The notes under the pieces are model-generated. The model made no database searches, was not told the origin of the DNA, and worked only from the letters and a program-made list of their open reading frames with translations. A stretch of DNA of 64,000 nucleotides, from assembly GCA_028277725.1 (NCBI GenBank), contig JANQFX010000120.1, positions 62,001-126,000 on the forward strand, read 5' to 3'. This document shows positions 1 to 8,867 of the stretch, piece after piece (the first letter of the stretch is position 1; each line of letters begins with the position of its first letter). The DNA is from Thiohalocapsa sp. Its GTDB lineage: Bacteria > Pseudomonadota > Gammaproteobacteria > Chromatiales > Chromatiaceae. The position numbers and the translations under genes were made by a program.

Positions 1-1548
1 GCTGCTGTGCTGGCGCGGCGCGATGTCCAGGGACGCCGCATGACTGACGATGGCATGGGCCAGCGCGTGTGGATTGTGCTGCTCCGCGGAGGCGGCCCAG
101 TAGAGCATGTCGCGCGGGTCGCGGGCGATGACCTCGGCGACCTCCGGTTCCTCGGTGGTCAGTGTGCCGGTCTTATCGAAGCACCAGGTATCGGCCTGGG
201 CCAGCTGCTCCAGATAGACACCGCCTTTCACGAGGATGCGCTGGCGTGCAGCGGTATGCACGGCCGCGCTGACCGCGGTGGAGGCCGCCAGAATGGTGGA
301 ACAGGGGCAGGACATCACCAGCATGACCGTAAAGGCGCGGCTGATGCTCTGCGTCAGCACATAGGTGCCCAGGGTCATGACGGCGCCGAGCTTGAGCAGC
401 CGCGCGGCCAGGAGGTCGGCGCGCTGCTCCAGCGGCGACTTCTGCGCCAGCGATGCATCCACTAGGGCGGCGACCCGGGCCAGGTAGGTCTCACCGCCCA
501 CAGAGTCGGCGCGCACGCGGATCATGCCCTGCTCCAGCAGGCTGCCGGCATAGGCCTTGGCGCCCGGGGTCTTGTAGACCGGTTCGGCGCGGCCCGTGAT
601 GGCCGCCTCCGAGAGTTCGGCCTCGCCTTCCAGGATTTCGCCGTCCACCGGCACCTTCTCGCCGGTGCGGATGACCACCACGGCGCCTCGCGTCAGTTCC
701 GCCACGGGCACCTGCACCTCGGCGCCGTCCACCAGTACCCAGGCGTCCTTCACCGACAGGGCGAGCATGTCCCCAATGGCGCGCCTGGAACGTCCGGCAA
801 CCCACTGCTCCAGCAGCCGCCCGCCGTTGAGCACATAAATGATCTCGAAGGCGGTGAGGGCCTCGCCGAAGCCGATGGCCAGCAGGAGCGAGAAGGCCAG
901 GAACTGATGGATGGTGAAGCGTTTCTCCTGCACCGTCTCCCGCCAGGCGTCTCGCAGCAGCGGAATGGCCGCCACGAGCGCGGCGACGCCGGTGACGCTG
1001 AGCGCGCCGGTGGCGACCGGACGCTTCAGCAGGTATTCGCGGATCAAGACATAGCCCAGGTAGCCAGTCAGCAGCAGGAACCCCCCGATCCGTATCCACC
1101 AGGGCGCGCGGCGCTTGCTCGGGCGCCGGCTGCTGGTGTTCGCATGGGCAGCCTGGTCCACATGGCAGGCCGCGCAGGCAATACTGTCGGCTTCCGTGCG
1201 CGGCGCTTCGGGTTGGCGAGCGGAACCCTTGGCCGTGAGGCGTTTCCACAGAATGGCCGTCGAGGTCAGGGTGCTGCGGCGGGGACGCGCTTTCACCTGC
1301 ACCGGTGTTTGCAGCAGCACCGACAACACGCCCTCTACGACGGGCCGAAGGGCTATCTCCGGCGTCGAGCAGATCGTGAGGGAGCCGCAATGCACATTGC
1401 TACGGGCTCGGAGGACACCGGGTTGTTGTAGCAGCTCCGCCTCGATGGCCTGGGCGAGGACGCTGTTGTAGCGCAACACGGGCAGGTACACCCGCAGGCG
1501 CCCCGGGAGGCTGTGGCGGATGCTGAGCGTGCTGACGTTGGGGTCCAT
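1..1548 (-). CDS. P1B-type heavy-metal translocating ATPase (C-terminus beyond window)
   Basis: Read leftwards, the frame is open for 516 codons from ATG 1548 and runs off the left edge. It shows an N-terminal region of about 130 residues, paired membrane segments (WWIRIGGFLLLTGYLGYVL and later), an actuator-domain TGR in place of the usual TGE (EAAITGRAEP), the ion-site motif MSCPCS, then DKTGTLTT with the phosphorylated Asp, and an HP-like HNPHALAHAI. CPC is typical of Cu/Ag/Zn-transporting P1B pumps. Only part of the P and N domains is present. The N-terminal region carries CAACH, formally a CXXCH haem motif, but it is more likely a metal-binding or degenerate HMA site. An in-frame ATG at 1605 is an alternative start; neither has a clear ribosome site. 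Confidence 0.88.
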   Translation of the reverse strand, partial: MDPNVSTLSIRHSLPGRLRVYLPVLRYNSVLAQAIEAELLQQPGVLRARSNVHCGSLTICSTPEIALRPVVEGVLSVLLQTPVQVKARPRRSTLTSTAILWKRLTAKGSARQPEAPRTEADSIACAACHVDQAAHANTSSRRPSKRRAPWWIRIGGFLLLTGYLGYVLIREYLLKRPVATGALSVTGVAALVAAIPLLRDAWRETVQEKRFTIHQFLAFSLLLAIGFGEALTAFEIIYVLNGGRLLEQWVAGRSRRAIGDMLALSVKDAWVLVDGAEVQVPVAELTRGAVVVIRTGEKVPVDGEILEGEAELSEAAITGRAEPVYKTPGAKAYAGSLLEQGMIRVRADSVGGETYLARVAALVDASLAQKSPLEQRADLLAARLLKLGAVMTLGTYVLTQSISRAFTVMLVMSCPCSTILAASTAVSAAVHTAARQRILVKGGVYLEQLAQADTWCFDKTGTLTTEEPEVAEVIARDPRDMLYWAASAEQHNPHALAHAIVSHAASLDIAPRQHSS

Positions 1549-1767
1549 GGCCAAACGGTGTCTTTGGTTCGGAGCTGGTTTGAACGCGCAGGGGTGCGTA
1601 AGCATCGCTGGTCGCCGCACCATGGGCGAGCAGCATCGAACTGCCGGTGACGCCTGGAGACGATCGGCCACGACACAGCCTGAGGCGTCGGATTCCTAGC
1701 AGAAATACTAATGCAAACGGCTCTTATTCATCCATGACATCTCGCATGGTTGCGCTGTGGCGGACCG

Positions 1768-2058
1768 TACGCGCGAGTCCAGAACTCGGGGCAAGCGGTG
1801 TGCCTGGCCCGTGGAGTCCCGCTTCGAGGGCACCGAGTTCTTCATCGAGCGGCAGGGTCATGCCGTCGTGCTGCGGCCCGAGCCGGTGGGCTGGTGCGAC
1901 TTCTTCACCGTAGCGCCACGCACGCCCCACGGCGTCCTCGCGGATTGCGAGCAGGAGCCGTATGCCCGGACAAGCGGTCTGGTCGAGCAGGTCTGTGTCC
2001 TAGCCGGATCACGACACCGTCACCTTCGGCGTCGACGCGCGGCGGGTTCGCGCCTAGC
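1768..2058 (+). pseudogene. Decayed vapBC toxin-antitoxin remnant
   Basis: One frame reads ARVQNSGQAVCLARG, matching the VapB start pattern (F-x-NG-x-SQAVRLP). The adjacent frame continues with SRFEGTEFFIERQGHAVVL and WCDFF, the usual next part of VapB antitoxins, so a frameshift separates the halves. Downstream, DHDTVTFGVDARRV resembles the N-terminal LDTDTVSF segment of VapC toxins but has no start codon and soon meets a stop. I infer a dead vapBC pair abutting the 3' end of the Uma2 gene. The assignment rests on motif recall, not alignment. Confidence 0.5.
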
Positions 2059-2605
2059 TTGCGCCGCCCAGCATGTAAGCGAGGTCCAGCTCGATAGCCT
2101 CGAAGGGCTTGATGCGGGCCTTGGCCTCGTGTTTGAGGGTGGCGATGGCTCGGTAGCCCTCGGCTTCCAACTCGTGAGCAACCAAGGTGTGATCCTCCGG
2201 GGAGATCAGCCAGTAGAAGGGCACGCGATGGCGCTGCAGCAGCAGCGGCAGCTGCACACGGTCCTTGCGCTCATGTCCTGGCGAGACGATCTCGCAGACC
2301 CAATCCGGTGGCATTTCGACCACACCGGTGGGCGGTGTGGGCAGGCGCTGCCGACACCAGCCGGCGATGTCGTGGCTCGGGCACTGGTGCGGCTCATAGG
2401 CGACGCTGACCTCGGTCGCGAACCACCAGCCGCCAGGACCGGAACCGCGATCAAACGGCCCCAACTCGCGTGCCGTGCGGCTCTGCACCTGACCGTGTTG
2501 GAAGCGTGTCATGGGCCGGCGGACGATCTCGCCGTCGATCAGTTCGACGCGCTCCTCCGGATTCGCCAGCAGGTCGTCGATGGTTCGCAGCTTCAGTGCT
2601 TCCAT
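2054..2605 (-). CDS. Uma2 family (DUF820) PD-(D/E)XK endonuclease-like protein
   Basis: 183 aa from ATG 2605, chosen because GGAG lies about 10 nt upstream and the family start (MEALKLRTIDDLL..ERVELIDGEIV) begins here; a longer frame upstream is not convincing. Diagnostic segments are ELIDGEI near residue 20, a PDWVCEIVSPG strand (family pattern PDLVVEVLSPS) near 105 and YWLISPEDHTLVAHEL near 135. Uma2 proteins belong to the restriction-endonuclease-like fold. They are often orphan genes of unknown role in mobile-element-rich regions. The usual catalytic Asp segment is divergent here (YEPHQCPSHDI), so activity is uncertain. Confidence 0.8.
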   Translation of the reverse strand: MEALKLRTIDDLLANPEERVELIDGEIVRRPMTRFQHGQVQSRTARELGPFDRGSGPGGWWFATEVSVAYEPHQCPSHDIAGWCRQRLPTPPTGVVEMPPDWVCEIVSPGHERKDRVQLPLLLQRHRVPFYWLISPEDHTLVAHELEAEGYRAIATLKHEAKARIKPFEAIELDLAYMLGGAS

Positions 2606-2860
2606 GGGGGGCAGTCTCCGCGGTGCGTTGTGCCGTTCATGCTCGAAGCTCGGGTTTTGTCGATGGGCCGGATGCAAGCCGAAACGCCGTCGCCCGTCTA
2701 TTAGAACCCTGTGCGGAATCGTCGGCAACGCAAGGCCTCGACCTGTTGGCCTCTGAAGCATCGACCGATACCCAGGTCGACGACCATGGCCGCAACCGCA
2801 GCATCCATGTTGCCCGAGGCGAGCGGATCGCACTGGACGCGATGACCAGATGCGGAGATT

Positions 2861-3134
2861 GTGCGCAAAGGCGATCGATTGCGGATCAAGAGTCCCGTTA
2901 GGCCGCCGCACTCGATGACCGTGGAGGCGATGCTGGCCGGCCAGTGCTCGCCGCACAAACCCTCGATCGTCGATGTGCTGCGGGACTGCGGCTATGGGGA
3001 CATCTGCGGGATGGGGGTACGCATCAAGATCCTGTCGTTGCTGGGCGCACAACGGCATCGACCCGCGCGGCGGCTGCCGAGCTGTGGCCGATGGACTGCA
3101 CTGGGTCGGTGTCGAAGCGCACCGAAAGTGCTGA
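2861..3134 (+). pseudogene. C-terminal remnant of an AlbA_2/ATPase-type transcriptional regulator
   Basis: The frame reads SMTVEAMLAGQCSPHKPSIV, VLRDCGY and GMGVRIKIL. This matches the C-terminal pattern of COG2865-type regulators (TVE-x-ML-x-G-x-S-x-PRNPLI ... GMGVRRKILPLLRQHNG). The expected HNGIDP continues one frame over, so there is a frameshift near 3050. No N-terminal part exists. It sits immediately before attL and looks like a chromosomal ruin. Recognition is from motif memory. Confidence 0.5.
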
Positions 3135-3187
3135 GGCCATTATGAAAAAACCGACTGGCGGCCGGTTTCTCGTAACTTCTTGATTTT

Positions 3188-3238
3188 ATGGTGGGCGCGG
3201 CTGGGTTCGAACCAGCGACCCCTGCCGTGTGAAGGCAG
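3188..3238. repeat. attL: 51-bp copy of tRNA-Val 3' end
   Basis: It is identical to 53170-53220, starting just outside the CCA end and running into the anticodon stem. Identity stops at both ends (different bases at 3187 and 3239), which marks the repeat as the integration core. The left copy is only a tRNA fragment; the functional gene is rebuilt at attR. Confidence 0.95.
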
Positions 3239-3290
3239 CGATTGCCTGCAAAGTTCTTCAAGATCAAAAGCCTGCAATCCACCTGGCAAG

Positions 3291-3356
3291 CTTCACGCTA
3301 CTGGGTGCAACGGCAAGCCATTGATTTCTACTCCCATACTTCACGCGAACTTCACG
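3291..3356 (+). other. Candidate integrase arm-type binding sites, left arm
   Basis: CTTCACG occurs at 3291-3297, 3339-3345 and 3350-3356, the last two 11 bp apart. The same heptamer occurs twice beside attR at 53105-53111 and 53118-53124. Repeats on both sides of the att core inside the prophage are what tyrosine-integrase arm sites look like. Function is inferred. Confidence 0.55.
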
Positions 3357-3397
3357 CTATACCGCTCATCGGAAACTTGGTTAAAGGTATAGAAATC

Positions 3398-3417
3398 TAA
3401 GCGGATGATGCTATACT
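3398..3417 (+). promoter_or_regulatory. Putative promoter with divergent operator copy for the left-end genes
   Basis: A 16-mer TAAGCGGATGATGCTA (3398-3413) runs into a good -10, TATACT (3412-3417), ahead of the gene at 3466. It differs from the operator consensus in the first triplet (TAA instead of TAG) but shares GCG and ATGCTA. No strong -35 is visible. Confidence 0.45.
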
Positions 3418-3465
3418 TTTAATCAAGCGACGGGGATGAGTCCCGGCGCCCCAACGGAGAACATC

Positions 3466-3786
3466 ATGAGCATCGACACCATCACATTGACCGCCGAGCA
3501 AGTCGACCAGCTGAGCGCTGACCATCTGCTGCGAGTCGTTGGCAGCCTGCGCGACCTGACGCCCGACCACAGCCACAACATCGAGTGGGCCGATGACCAG
3601 GGTCAGGTGTGGATGCTGCGCACCCACGGCGTGTGCGTTGGCGCTGCGCGCATCATCGTCTGGACCGACACTGATGAGGCAGGCATCAATGACGTCGACG
3701 TGCTCGAATGCGAGCTGGACGCCGACAATCAGGTGTACGAGTACGGGCGCGAAATCGCCGACGACCTAGGCACAGTGCAGGACTAG
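3466..3786 (+). CDS. Small acidic phage protein, unknown function
   Basis: 106 aa from ATG 3466, with GGAG about 9 nt upstream (acggagaacatc). The protein is strongly acidic, rich in Asp and Glu, with no membrane segment. It is the first of four + strand genes beside attL, following a TATACT promoter with an operator-like site. I do not recognise a family. Acidic small proteins from early phage operons are sometimes host-inhibitory or DNA mimics, but nothing here shows that. Confidence 0.7.
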   Translation: MSIDTITLTAEQVDQLSADHLLRVVGSLRDLTPDHSHNIEWADDQGQVWMLRTHGVCVGAARIIVWTDTDEAGINDVDVLECELDADNQVYEYGREIADDLGTVQD

Positions 3787-3827
3787 CCTGGATCGCGTGT
3801 CTTAATCCCCTTCAGAAGGAGAAAATC

Positions 3828-4103
3828 ATGAAATCAAAAACACTGAATTACTTGCGCCGCCGGAACTTTGAGGCAGCGCGAGCAAGAGCGGAACCCAGTT
3901 GGGCGACAGGCGATCAGCTCGCCGACGAGGAACAATCTGCCGCCCGCGCCGCCAGGGCCTCGGGCGGCTGGAAATACAGGCTGAAGTATCTGGGTCGTAT
4001 TCGCTCTCTTCGGCGCCCCGCCGCACGTTGGGAAAGGCCACGTAAAGAGCCGTCTTGGGTCACTTTCCGTACAAAACTGCGCCTTCGGCGGCGCCGCTAC
4101 TGA
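3828..4103 (+). CDS. Very basic small protein, unknown function
   Basis: 91 aa from ATG 3828 behind an excellent ribosome site (agaaggagaaaatc). The protein is extremely Arg-rich, with basic clusters at the N-terminus (YLRRRNFEAARARA), middle and end (KLRLRRRRY), so nucleic-acid binding is plausible. It lies 41 bp after an acidic protein gene. No family recognised; the strong ribosome site is the main reason to call it. Confidence 0.55.
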   Translation: MKSKTLNYLRRRNFEAARARAEPSWATGDQLADEEQSAARAARASGGWKYRLKYLGRIRSLRRPAARWERPRKEPSWVTFRTKLRLRRRRY

Positions 4104-4164
4104 TCGGCGAAAAGCCGACCTGTCTAAATTACGCAATGCCAGCAAGCAAAACAGTGACCGACAC

Positions 4165-4446
4165 ATGACAACACACAACACCCACGGCGGGGACCGGCCA
4201 AACTCAGGGCGGAAAGTCGGCTACAGAAAAGCGAACGCGAAAAGAGACAATTTGCCGCCGGTGAAAGTCAGCGCCGAACAACGATCACAAGTCGTGTTGT
4301 TCGGCGACGGCAACGCCTCGGAGGGCGTGCGCCGCACCATCGCCATCGCCCTGGCGCGCGCCAACGAGCTGGGAAACGGCGACATGGCGCTCGGTATCCG
4401 CCGAGCAGTCGCCGAGATTCTGGGCTCGGGAGGCTCGGATAAATGA
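4165..4446 (+). CDS. Small phage protein with GGDRPNSGRK motif
   Basis: 93 aa. The N-terminus HGGDRPNSGRKVGYRKANAK resembles the basic GGxRPGAGRP-type sequence found at the start of many phage DNA-associated small proteins. The middle is a short helical region (RRTIAIALARANELGNG). It overlaps the next gene by an ATGA junction, so the two are co-translated. Function unknown. Confidence 0.65.
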   Translation: MTTHNTHGGDRPNSGRKVGYRKANAKRDNLPPVKVSAEQRSQVVLFGDGNASEGVRRTIAIALARANELGNGDMALGIRRAVAEILGSGGSDK

Positions 4447-4946
4447 GCAATACCATCACCGCCGTCACCCTAACCAGCGGCCACACGCGCGAGAGCGCGC
4501 CAGCCGAGGTGCCCGAGCACGTCATCAACGCCATGGCGCCGCTTCTGAATCACCTCGCCGACAGCGGAGATTCGGCGCGGACGATCCCGCTGTCCGCAGC
4601 CGGCGTCAGCCTGCCCGGCTACAGCCTCGCGGGGCGGGCCGATGGCACGTGCCTGACGGCCACGGTGTGGGCCGACGGCCCGCCGAGCCTGTGCGTCTGC
4701 ACCATCGCGGTCGCGCTCAGTGGTGACGGTGCGGATCTCTGGCGAGACCTGCATCAGCGTGTCGAGCTGCCGGTCGTCACCGACCCGGGGCGCCCGCCTG
4801 CCGGGCCATGGGTTGCCGCGGCGCTGTACGCTGGCTGCTTCCAGCACCCCGATTGCCTAGAATGGCTCGGCGACTTCGAACGCTGCTTGGCATGGGCGTG
4901 GCAGCGACGGATCGCACGGTCAGTCCTAGCCCCCGAAGAATGCTGA
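4443..4946 (+). CDS. Hypothetical phage protein
   Basis: 167 aa, starting in an ATGA overlap with the preceding gene. Soluble, with several Cys (LCVCT, AGC, DCLEW, ERCLAW) and Trp-rich C-terminal half. Last gene of the left-end + strand group. Its 3' end overlaps that of the convergent zinc-ribbon gene by 21 bp. No family recognised. Confidence 0.65.
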   Translation: MSNTITAVTLTSGHTRESAPAEVPEHVINAMAPLLNHLADSGDSARTIPLSAAGVSLPGYSLAGRADGTCLTATVWADGPPSLCVCTIAVALSGDGADLWRDLHQRVELPVVTDPGRPPAGPWVAAALYAGCFQHPDCLEWLGDFERCLAWAWQRRIARSVLAPEEC

Positions 4947-5168
4947 CAAAGCCTCGGAGAAATCGAAAAGCACCCAGGCCATGTAGGCAAATGCCGCAGC
5001 AGCTAGGAGGCTGGCGATCGCGTTCCCAATTCTGGCGGGTCCCGGCAACGGGGCGCCGCAGTTGGGACAGGTCTCCGCGGTCTTGGCAACGGTGTGGCCG
5101 CAGGCCGGGCAGGGGCGCAGGGCAGATCGATCGGGTCGGCGGCGCTGGGCTCGTGTGGGGGCGGGCAT
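4926..5168 (-). CDS. Zinc-ribbon protein with one C-terminal membrane segment
   Basis: 80 aa from ATG 5168 (GGGAG upstream). CPACGH at residues 20-25 and CPNCGAP at 34-40 form a four-cysteine zinc ribbon, followed by a hydrophobic segment (ASLLAAAAFAYMAWVLF, about 52-68). It is the last gene of the late minus-strand block. Such small zinc-ribbon membrane proteins are common in bacteria and phages, with unknown roles. Confidence 0.75.
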   Translation of the reverse strand: MPAPTRAQRRRPDRSALRPCPACGHTVAKTAETCPNCGAPLPGPARIGNAIASLLAAAAFAYMAWVLFDFSEALSAFFGG

Positions 5169-5268
5169 CAGTGTCTCCCTGGTGGCGCGGGCGGCAGTTA
5201 TCCGCCCGGTGAAGGGTAACCGGCCCGCCGCCGAAGTGGAGTGACGTTCGTCGCGTTTCCGTGCGCGA

Positions 5269-6045
5269 TCAGCTCCCGGCTGACTTCTGCAACGCCTTGG
5301 TGACGTACCAATCCAAGATGCCGCGGAAATGGGTCTCGATCTCCCGATCCGCGCGGCCGTAGAAGTCGAACCGACTTCGGTAGGTGCCCGGATTGGGAAC
5401 AAAGTAGATGTAAGGCACCCAATCGTCGCCGATCTTGGCAAGCACGCCTTTGGCGTAACGCCGGACCAGCTCGCCGCCGACGACGCCGGCCGTTGGCTTG
5501 GGAAAGAACGCGAACTGGCGGCTTTCAGGCGCGACAACGCCGTACTGATTGAGGCCGAGGTGGCTCAGCATTGCGCTGATCTGAGCGCCGGGAATGTTCC
5601 CGTAGCGGTCTAGTCGCACATTGCGGGCGGGCACGTAGACATGGTCGCGCGGGATGATGCCGCGCTGCTGGAGCACGCTCTCGAACGCGGTCGGCTGGAA
5701 CCCCTCACCGCCGCGGATCTGCACGCCGATTGGATGTCGTTCGTCGGCGCGCTCCATCGAGAAGCGGTCGACGAGAAAGACCCCGGCGCCTTCGATCCCC
5801 GGCACAAGAATCCGACTAGCGCCGATCTTCAGCGCGTTGCTGTCGGCCGGCTTGTAAAGAATCGACTGGACCGACCAGGGCGTCGGCGAGTCGACATCGG
5901 ACCTAAGCTGCTCGCGCTCGGCCTGCATCAGAGTGTAGGCCATCTTGTTTTGCCCGCGGCGACTGGCGTCGGCGAGTTCGCCCTTGAGGCCGGCGAGGAA
6001 GACGCCTAGCTTGTTGGCGCCGGTTAGGCGAATCGCGGCGGGCAT
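5269..6045 (-). CDS. Tail-module protein, unknown function
   Basis: 258 aa. The start ATG 6045 lies in a TAATG junction with the large tail gene upstream, indicating translational coupling. Begins MPAAIRLTGANKLGVFLAGL; mixed alpha/beta, no membrane segments. Position at the end of the tail-tip genes suggests a virion-associated or assembly role comparable to a minor tail protein, but I cannot assign a family. Confidence 0.7.
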   Translation of the reverse strand: MPAAIRLTGANKLGVFLAGLKGELADASRRGQNKMAYTLMQAEREQLRSDVDSPTPWSVQSILYKPADSNALKIGASRILVPGIEGAGVFLVDRFSMERADERHPIGVQIRGGEGFQPTAFESVLQQRGIIPRDHVYVPARNVRLDRYGNIPGAQISAMLSHLGLNQYGVVAPESRQFAFFPKPTAGVVGGELVRRYAKGVLAKIGDDWVPYIYFVPNPGTYRSRFDFYGRADREIETHFRGILDWYVTKALQKSAGS

Positions 6046-8864
6046 TAGACACCCCCTACCCATTCGCATGATCGCGTAACCGCTTCATCGGCCAAGCCGG
6101 ACGGTTTTTGATGTCCTGTAGCAAGCGTCAGCCCGGCCGATGATCGAATGGACACGGCGGCAATTTGATCTGTGCATGGCAACGACACGCCAAGCGCTCC
6201 CAGCGCAGTCGCCCACGCCAACGCCGCGTCCTCCTCAAAAGCCGTTGCGCCTCCGTCTGCGCCGACGTACCAAACCTTGGTTGGCGGGTATAGGTCGTCA
6301 ATCGGTGATTGTTTTGGCTCTGACGAAAGCACACCCCAAATAATCGGTACGTTATAGCCCGATGTAGCCTCGCCAATAGGCGTCATCGACGGATACCACC
6401 TAGCTCGAATATGCCCGCGCGGGCCACCCAAAAGAGCAGAAGAGCCGACGTAATTGTTTTGTTGCACATCGTAGGATTCAAGCAGCCATGCGGCTTCGGG
6501 GTCGTCGCCGAATACAACGTAGCGGCCGCTGCCGACAATCGTGGTCGACAATGACTCAACGTCTCTTTCCATTCGGCCATAACTGGATTGGTATACTTGT
6601 GCGTTTTGCTCTCCAGCAGGAGGCGACGGCACTGTCAGAGTGGTGCAACTGCCATAGGTGCCGGCTGGCAACCCATAAACATCGTCTGATTCCCACGTCG
6701 GCATGCGCAAAGTGAACGTCACAAAATAATCAAAAAACCCTCCGCTTGCGCGGTCCCCGGTCTCAGCACCGCCGACTGTCACAATCTCTCTAGCAGCGTT
6801 GTTGGCTTCAGTGTAATGGTTGCTGGCAGCTTCACCAGGACAAACAAAGTCTTGCCAATCATTGATTGGAGTTCCAGAAGTATATGTGCTCGGCCCACCA
6901 AAACTGCGAACGCTACAATCGATAATACTTCCGTTTGGAGAGTACCAAGCCGATAGCGGGGCGTCTGTTTCGCTATGCTCTGTGTGCCCAAACGGACGCT
7001 CATACCCGCTTAAACATGCGCTGGCGCCGCTGGCGAGAATAAACCGCGTGGAGCTGTGAGGAACCCATTCCGAAACGCTGGATGAATCCAGCGTAAACCC
7101 CGACGGTCTGTTGTCGTCGTCCCATTCTATCGTCAGCACACAGCGTTTGCTGAGTAGTCGCCAATCATTACCTGTCTCGCTGTTGGTCGCCAGGGGCACG
7201 ATAACAGCTCCCGCCGTGTGCTCATCTGTGGCACCGCGTGCTTGATGTCTCCACGCCCATCGTCTGCCGGCGATACCTGAGCCGGACGAGCTGCTTCCGA
7301 GTTGATAGGCGCTCGCCAGCGAGCCAAGCGGCACTTCGTCAACTTCGGTAGGAGTTTGCAGAGACGCCATGACATAGGCATCGGCAAGCTGCCTGTCTTG
7401 ACCGGTAAGCAGTCCATCCTCACACCAGCAGCCTGCAACAACGTCGAGTTCCTCGGACCATTCAAGGCGGCGGGCAACCAAATCGGTCCCCGCAGCAAAC
7501 ACCCAATAGCGCCCGTCAGGTGCGCGCTGAACAGCGGGACTGGCGCTAACCCAGCCGACGGGGACCACGTCACCAATAACGGCTTTGGCTGCCCCGTGTT
7601 TGGCCTGCACCACGGCGCGCATCAGCCCGGTATGCACGTGGGCGAGCGGCTCTTGGGGAGCGCAAGACTTCGATGGGCACACCACGGACTGATGCGCGCC
7701 GCTGGCGTCTGTCACCGGCACGCCGTCCGGCCAAGCAGGCCCTGCAACGACAGTGCCAACGATGTGTTCGGTGCGATCGCTGTTCGGGATACTGGTACCA
7801 GCCCCAGCGTAGTATGCAGGCAGAAAGCCGGCCGTGTAGACGACTGGATCTGTTTGCACGCCAAGTGTCCGATAGCCGTGTTCCAGTTTCAGGCCAACGC
7901 AGCAGCGCGCAGCACCGACCCACCCATACACCTCGATGCTTGCCCATGTGCGCTCGAGGAACCGCAGCAGCACGGTGTCACCCACTTCGTAGCAGCCGGC
8001 GCCTTCCCACGCAAACGGCACTTCGTAGGCCGTGAATTCTTCGCCCTCGATGGCGCTTGCGGGATTCATCGACGCTCGACGCGGAATGTCCGCCATGTGC
8101 CAGACGCCGAGTCGGGTCTGCGCGTCGGCAGGCAAGAGCCGCACAGTGCATGTGTCGGCGTCCTCCTTGATCTCCAAGATCTCGGCGGCGCGGTAGCGCG
8201 GGCGATGCGCATGAATGCCGGGCTCAATGGCGGCATCGACCACCAGCACGCGGGCGTCCAGGGTTCGGCTGTCGACGACCTCGGTGCACAGAGCCTCGGG
8301 CTCTTCGTCCGGCTTCAGCAGCACTAGGCGATTGTCAGGGCCGGGAATGCGAACGATGACGACGGCGTCGCCATTCTCTAGCTGCTCGTCTTCCGGCCGG
8401 CAGTGGGCATCCTCGATTGTGACGAAGTCTTGCAGCTCGCCGAGCCGCTCGATCTCGCCGCGGCGCCGGTCGTTGGCAAGCAGTTGCAGGTCGACGCGCT
8501 TGATCTCGGCTTCCCACCGATCGACGTCGGCAGCCATCCGGTCCACTTCGCGCTGCGCCAGCCGGATCTGACCCTCGTATTGCTTCTGGCAACGCAGCGA
8601 CGCGATTAGCTGCGCTTCCTCGCCGCCGCCCGCGGCCTGGACGCAGTCCCGATACTCTTGCAGCAGCGACTCCCTGGCCGACTCCGCCGCGGCGTATTCC
8701 GCCCGCTCCGTCTCGACGCGCTGCTGCAACTCGACTTTCTCGGCCTCCAGCTGCTCGGCGCGGCGCTGCAATCCCGCAATCAGCGCGTCGGCGCTGCGCT
8801 GGTCAAAGACGATCCGCACGCTGTAACGGTTGTTGCCCAGCGCCGACTGAATCACTCCGCGCAT
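6045..8864 (-). CDS. Large tail-tip or host-specificity structural protein
   Basis: 939 aa, the largest product of the prophage. Residues about 25-130 form a long charged coiled coil (QRRAEQLEAEKVELQQRVETER onward). The rest is a beta-rich region with many Gly/Ser/Thr and repeated aromatic motifs. Placed after the tape measure and small tail genes, where tail-tip, hub or fibre genes lie in siphoviruses. It overlaps the next gene by one base (TAATG). The specific role (hub versus fibre) is inferred from position. Confidence 0.7.
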   Translation of the reverse strand: MRGVIQSALGNNRYSVRIVFDQRSADALIAGLQRRAEQLEAEKVELQQRVETERAEYAAAESARESLLQEYRDCVQAAGGGEEAQLIASLRCQKQYEGQIRLAQREVDRMAADVDRWEAEIKRVDLQLLANDRRRGEIERLGELQDFVTIEDAHCRPEDEQLENGDAVVIVRIPGPDNRLVLLKPDEEPEALCTEVVDSRTLDARVLVVDAAIEPGIHAHRPRYRAAEILEIKEDADTCTVRLLPADAQTRLGVWHMADIPRRASMNPASAIEGEEFTAYEVPFAWEGAGCYEVGDTVLLRFLERTWASIEVYGWVGAARCCVGLKLEHGYRTLGVQTDPVVYTAGFLPAYYAGAGTSIPNSDRTEHIVGTVVAGPAWPDGVPVTDASGAHQSVVCPSKSCAPQEPLAHVHTGLMRAVVQAKHGAAKAVIGDVVPVGWVSASPAVQRAPDGRYWVFAAGTDLVARRLEWSEELDVVAGCWCEDGLLTGQDRQLADAYVMASLQTPTEVDEVPLGSLASAYQLGSSSSGSGIAGRRWAWRHQARGATDEHTAGAVIVPLATNSETGNDWRLLSKRCVLTIEWDDDNRPSGFTLDSSSVSEWVPHSSTRFILASGASACLSGYERPFGHTEHSETDAPLSAWYSPNGSIIDCSVRSFGGPSTYTSGTPINDWQDFVCPGEAASNHYTEANNAAREIVTVGGAETGDRASGGFFDYFVTFTLRMPTWESDDVYGLPAGTYGSCTTLTVPSPPAGEQNAQVYQSSYGRMERDVESLSTTIVGSGRYVVFGDDPEAAWLLESYDVQQNNYVGSSALLGGPRGHIRARWYPSMTPIGEATSGYNVPIIWGVLSSEPKQSPIDDLYPPTKVWYVGADGGATAFEEDAALAWATALGALGVSLPCTDQIAAVSIRSSAGLTLATGHQKPSGLADEAVTRSCEWVGGV

Positions 8865-8867
8865 CGG

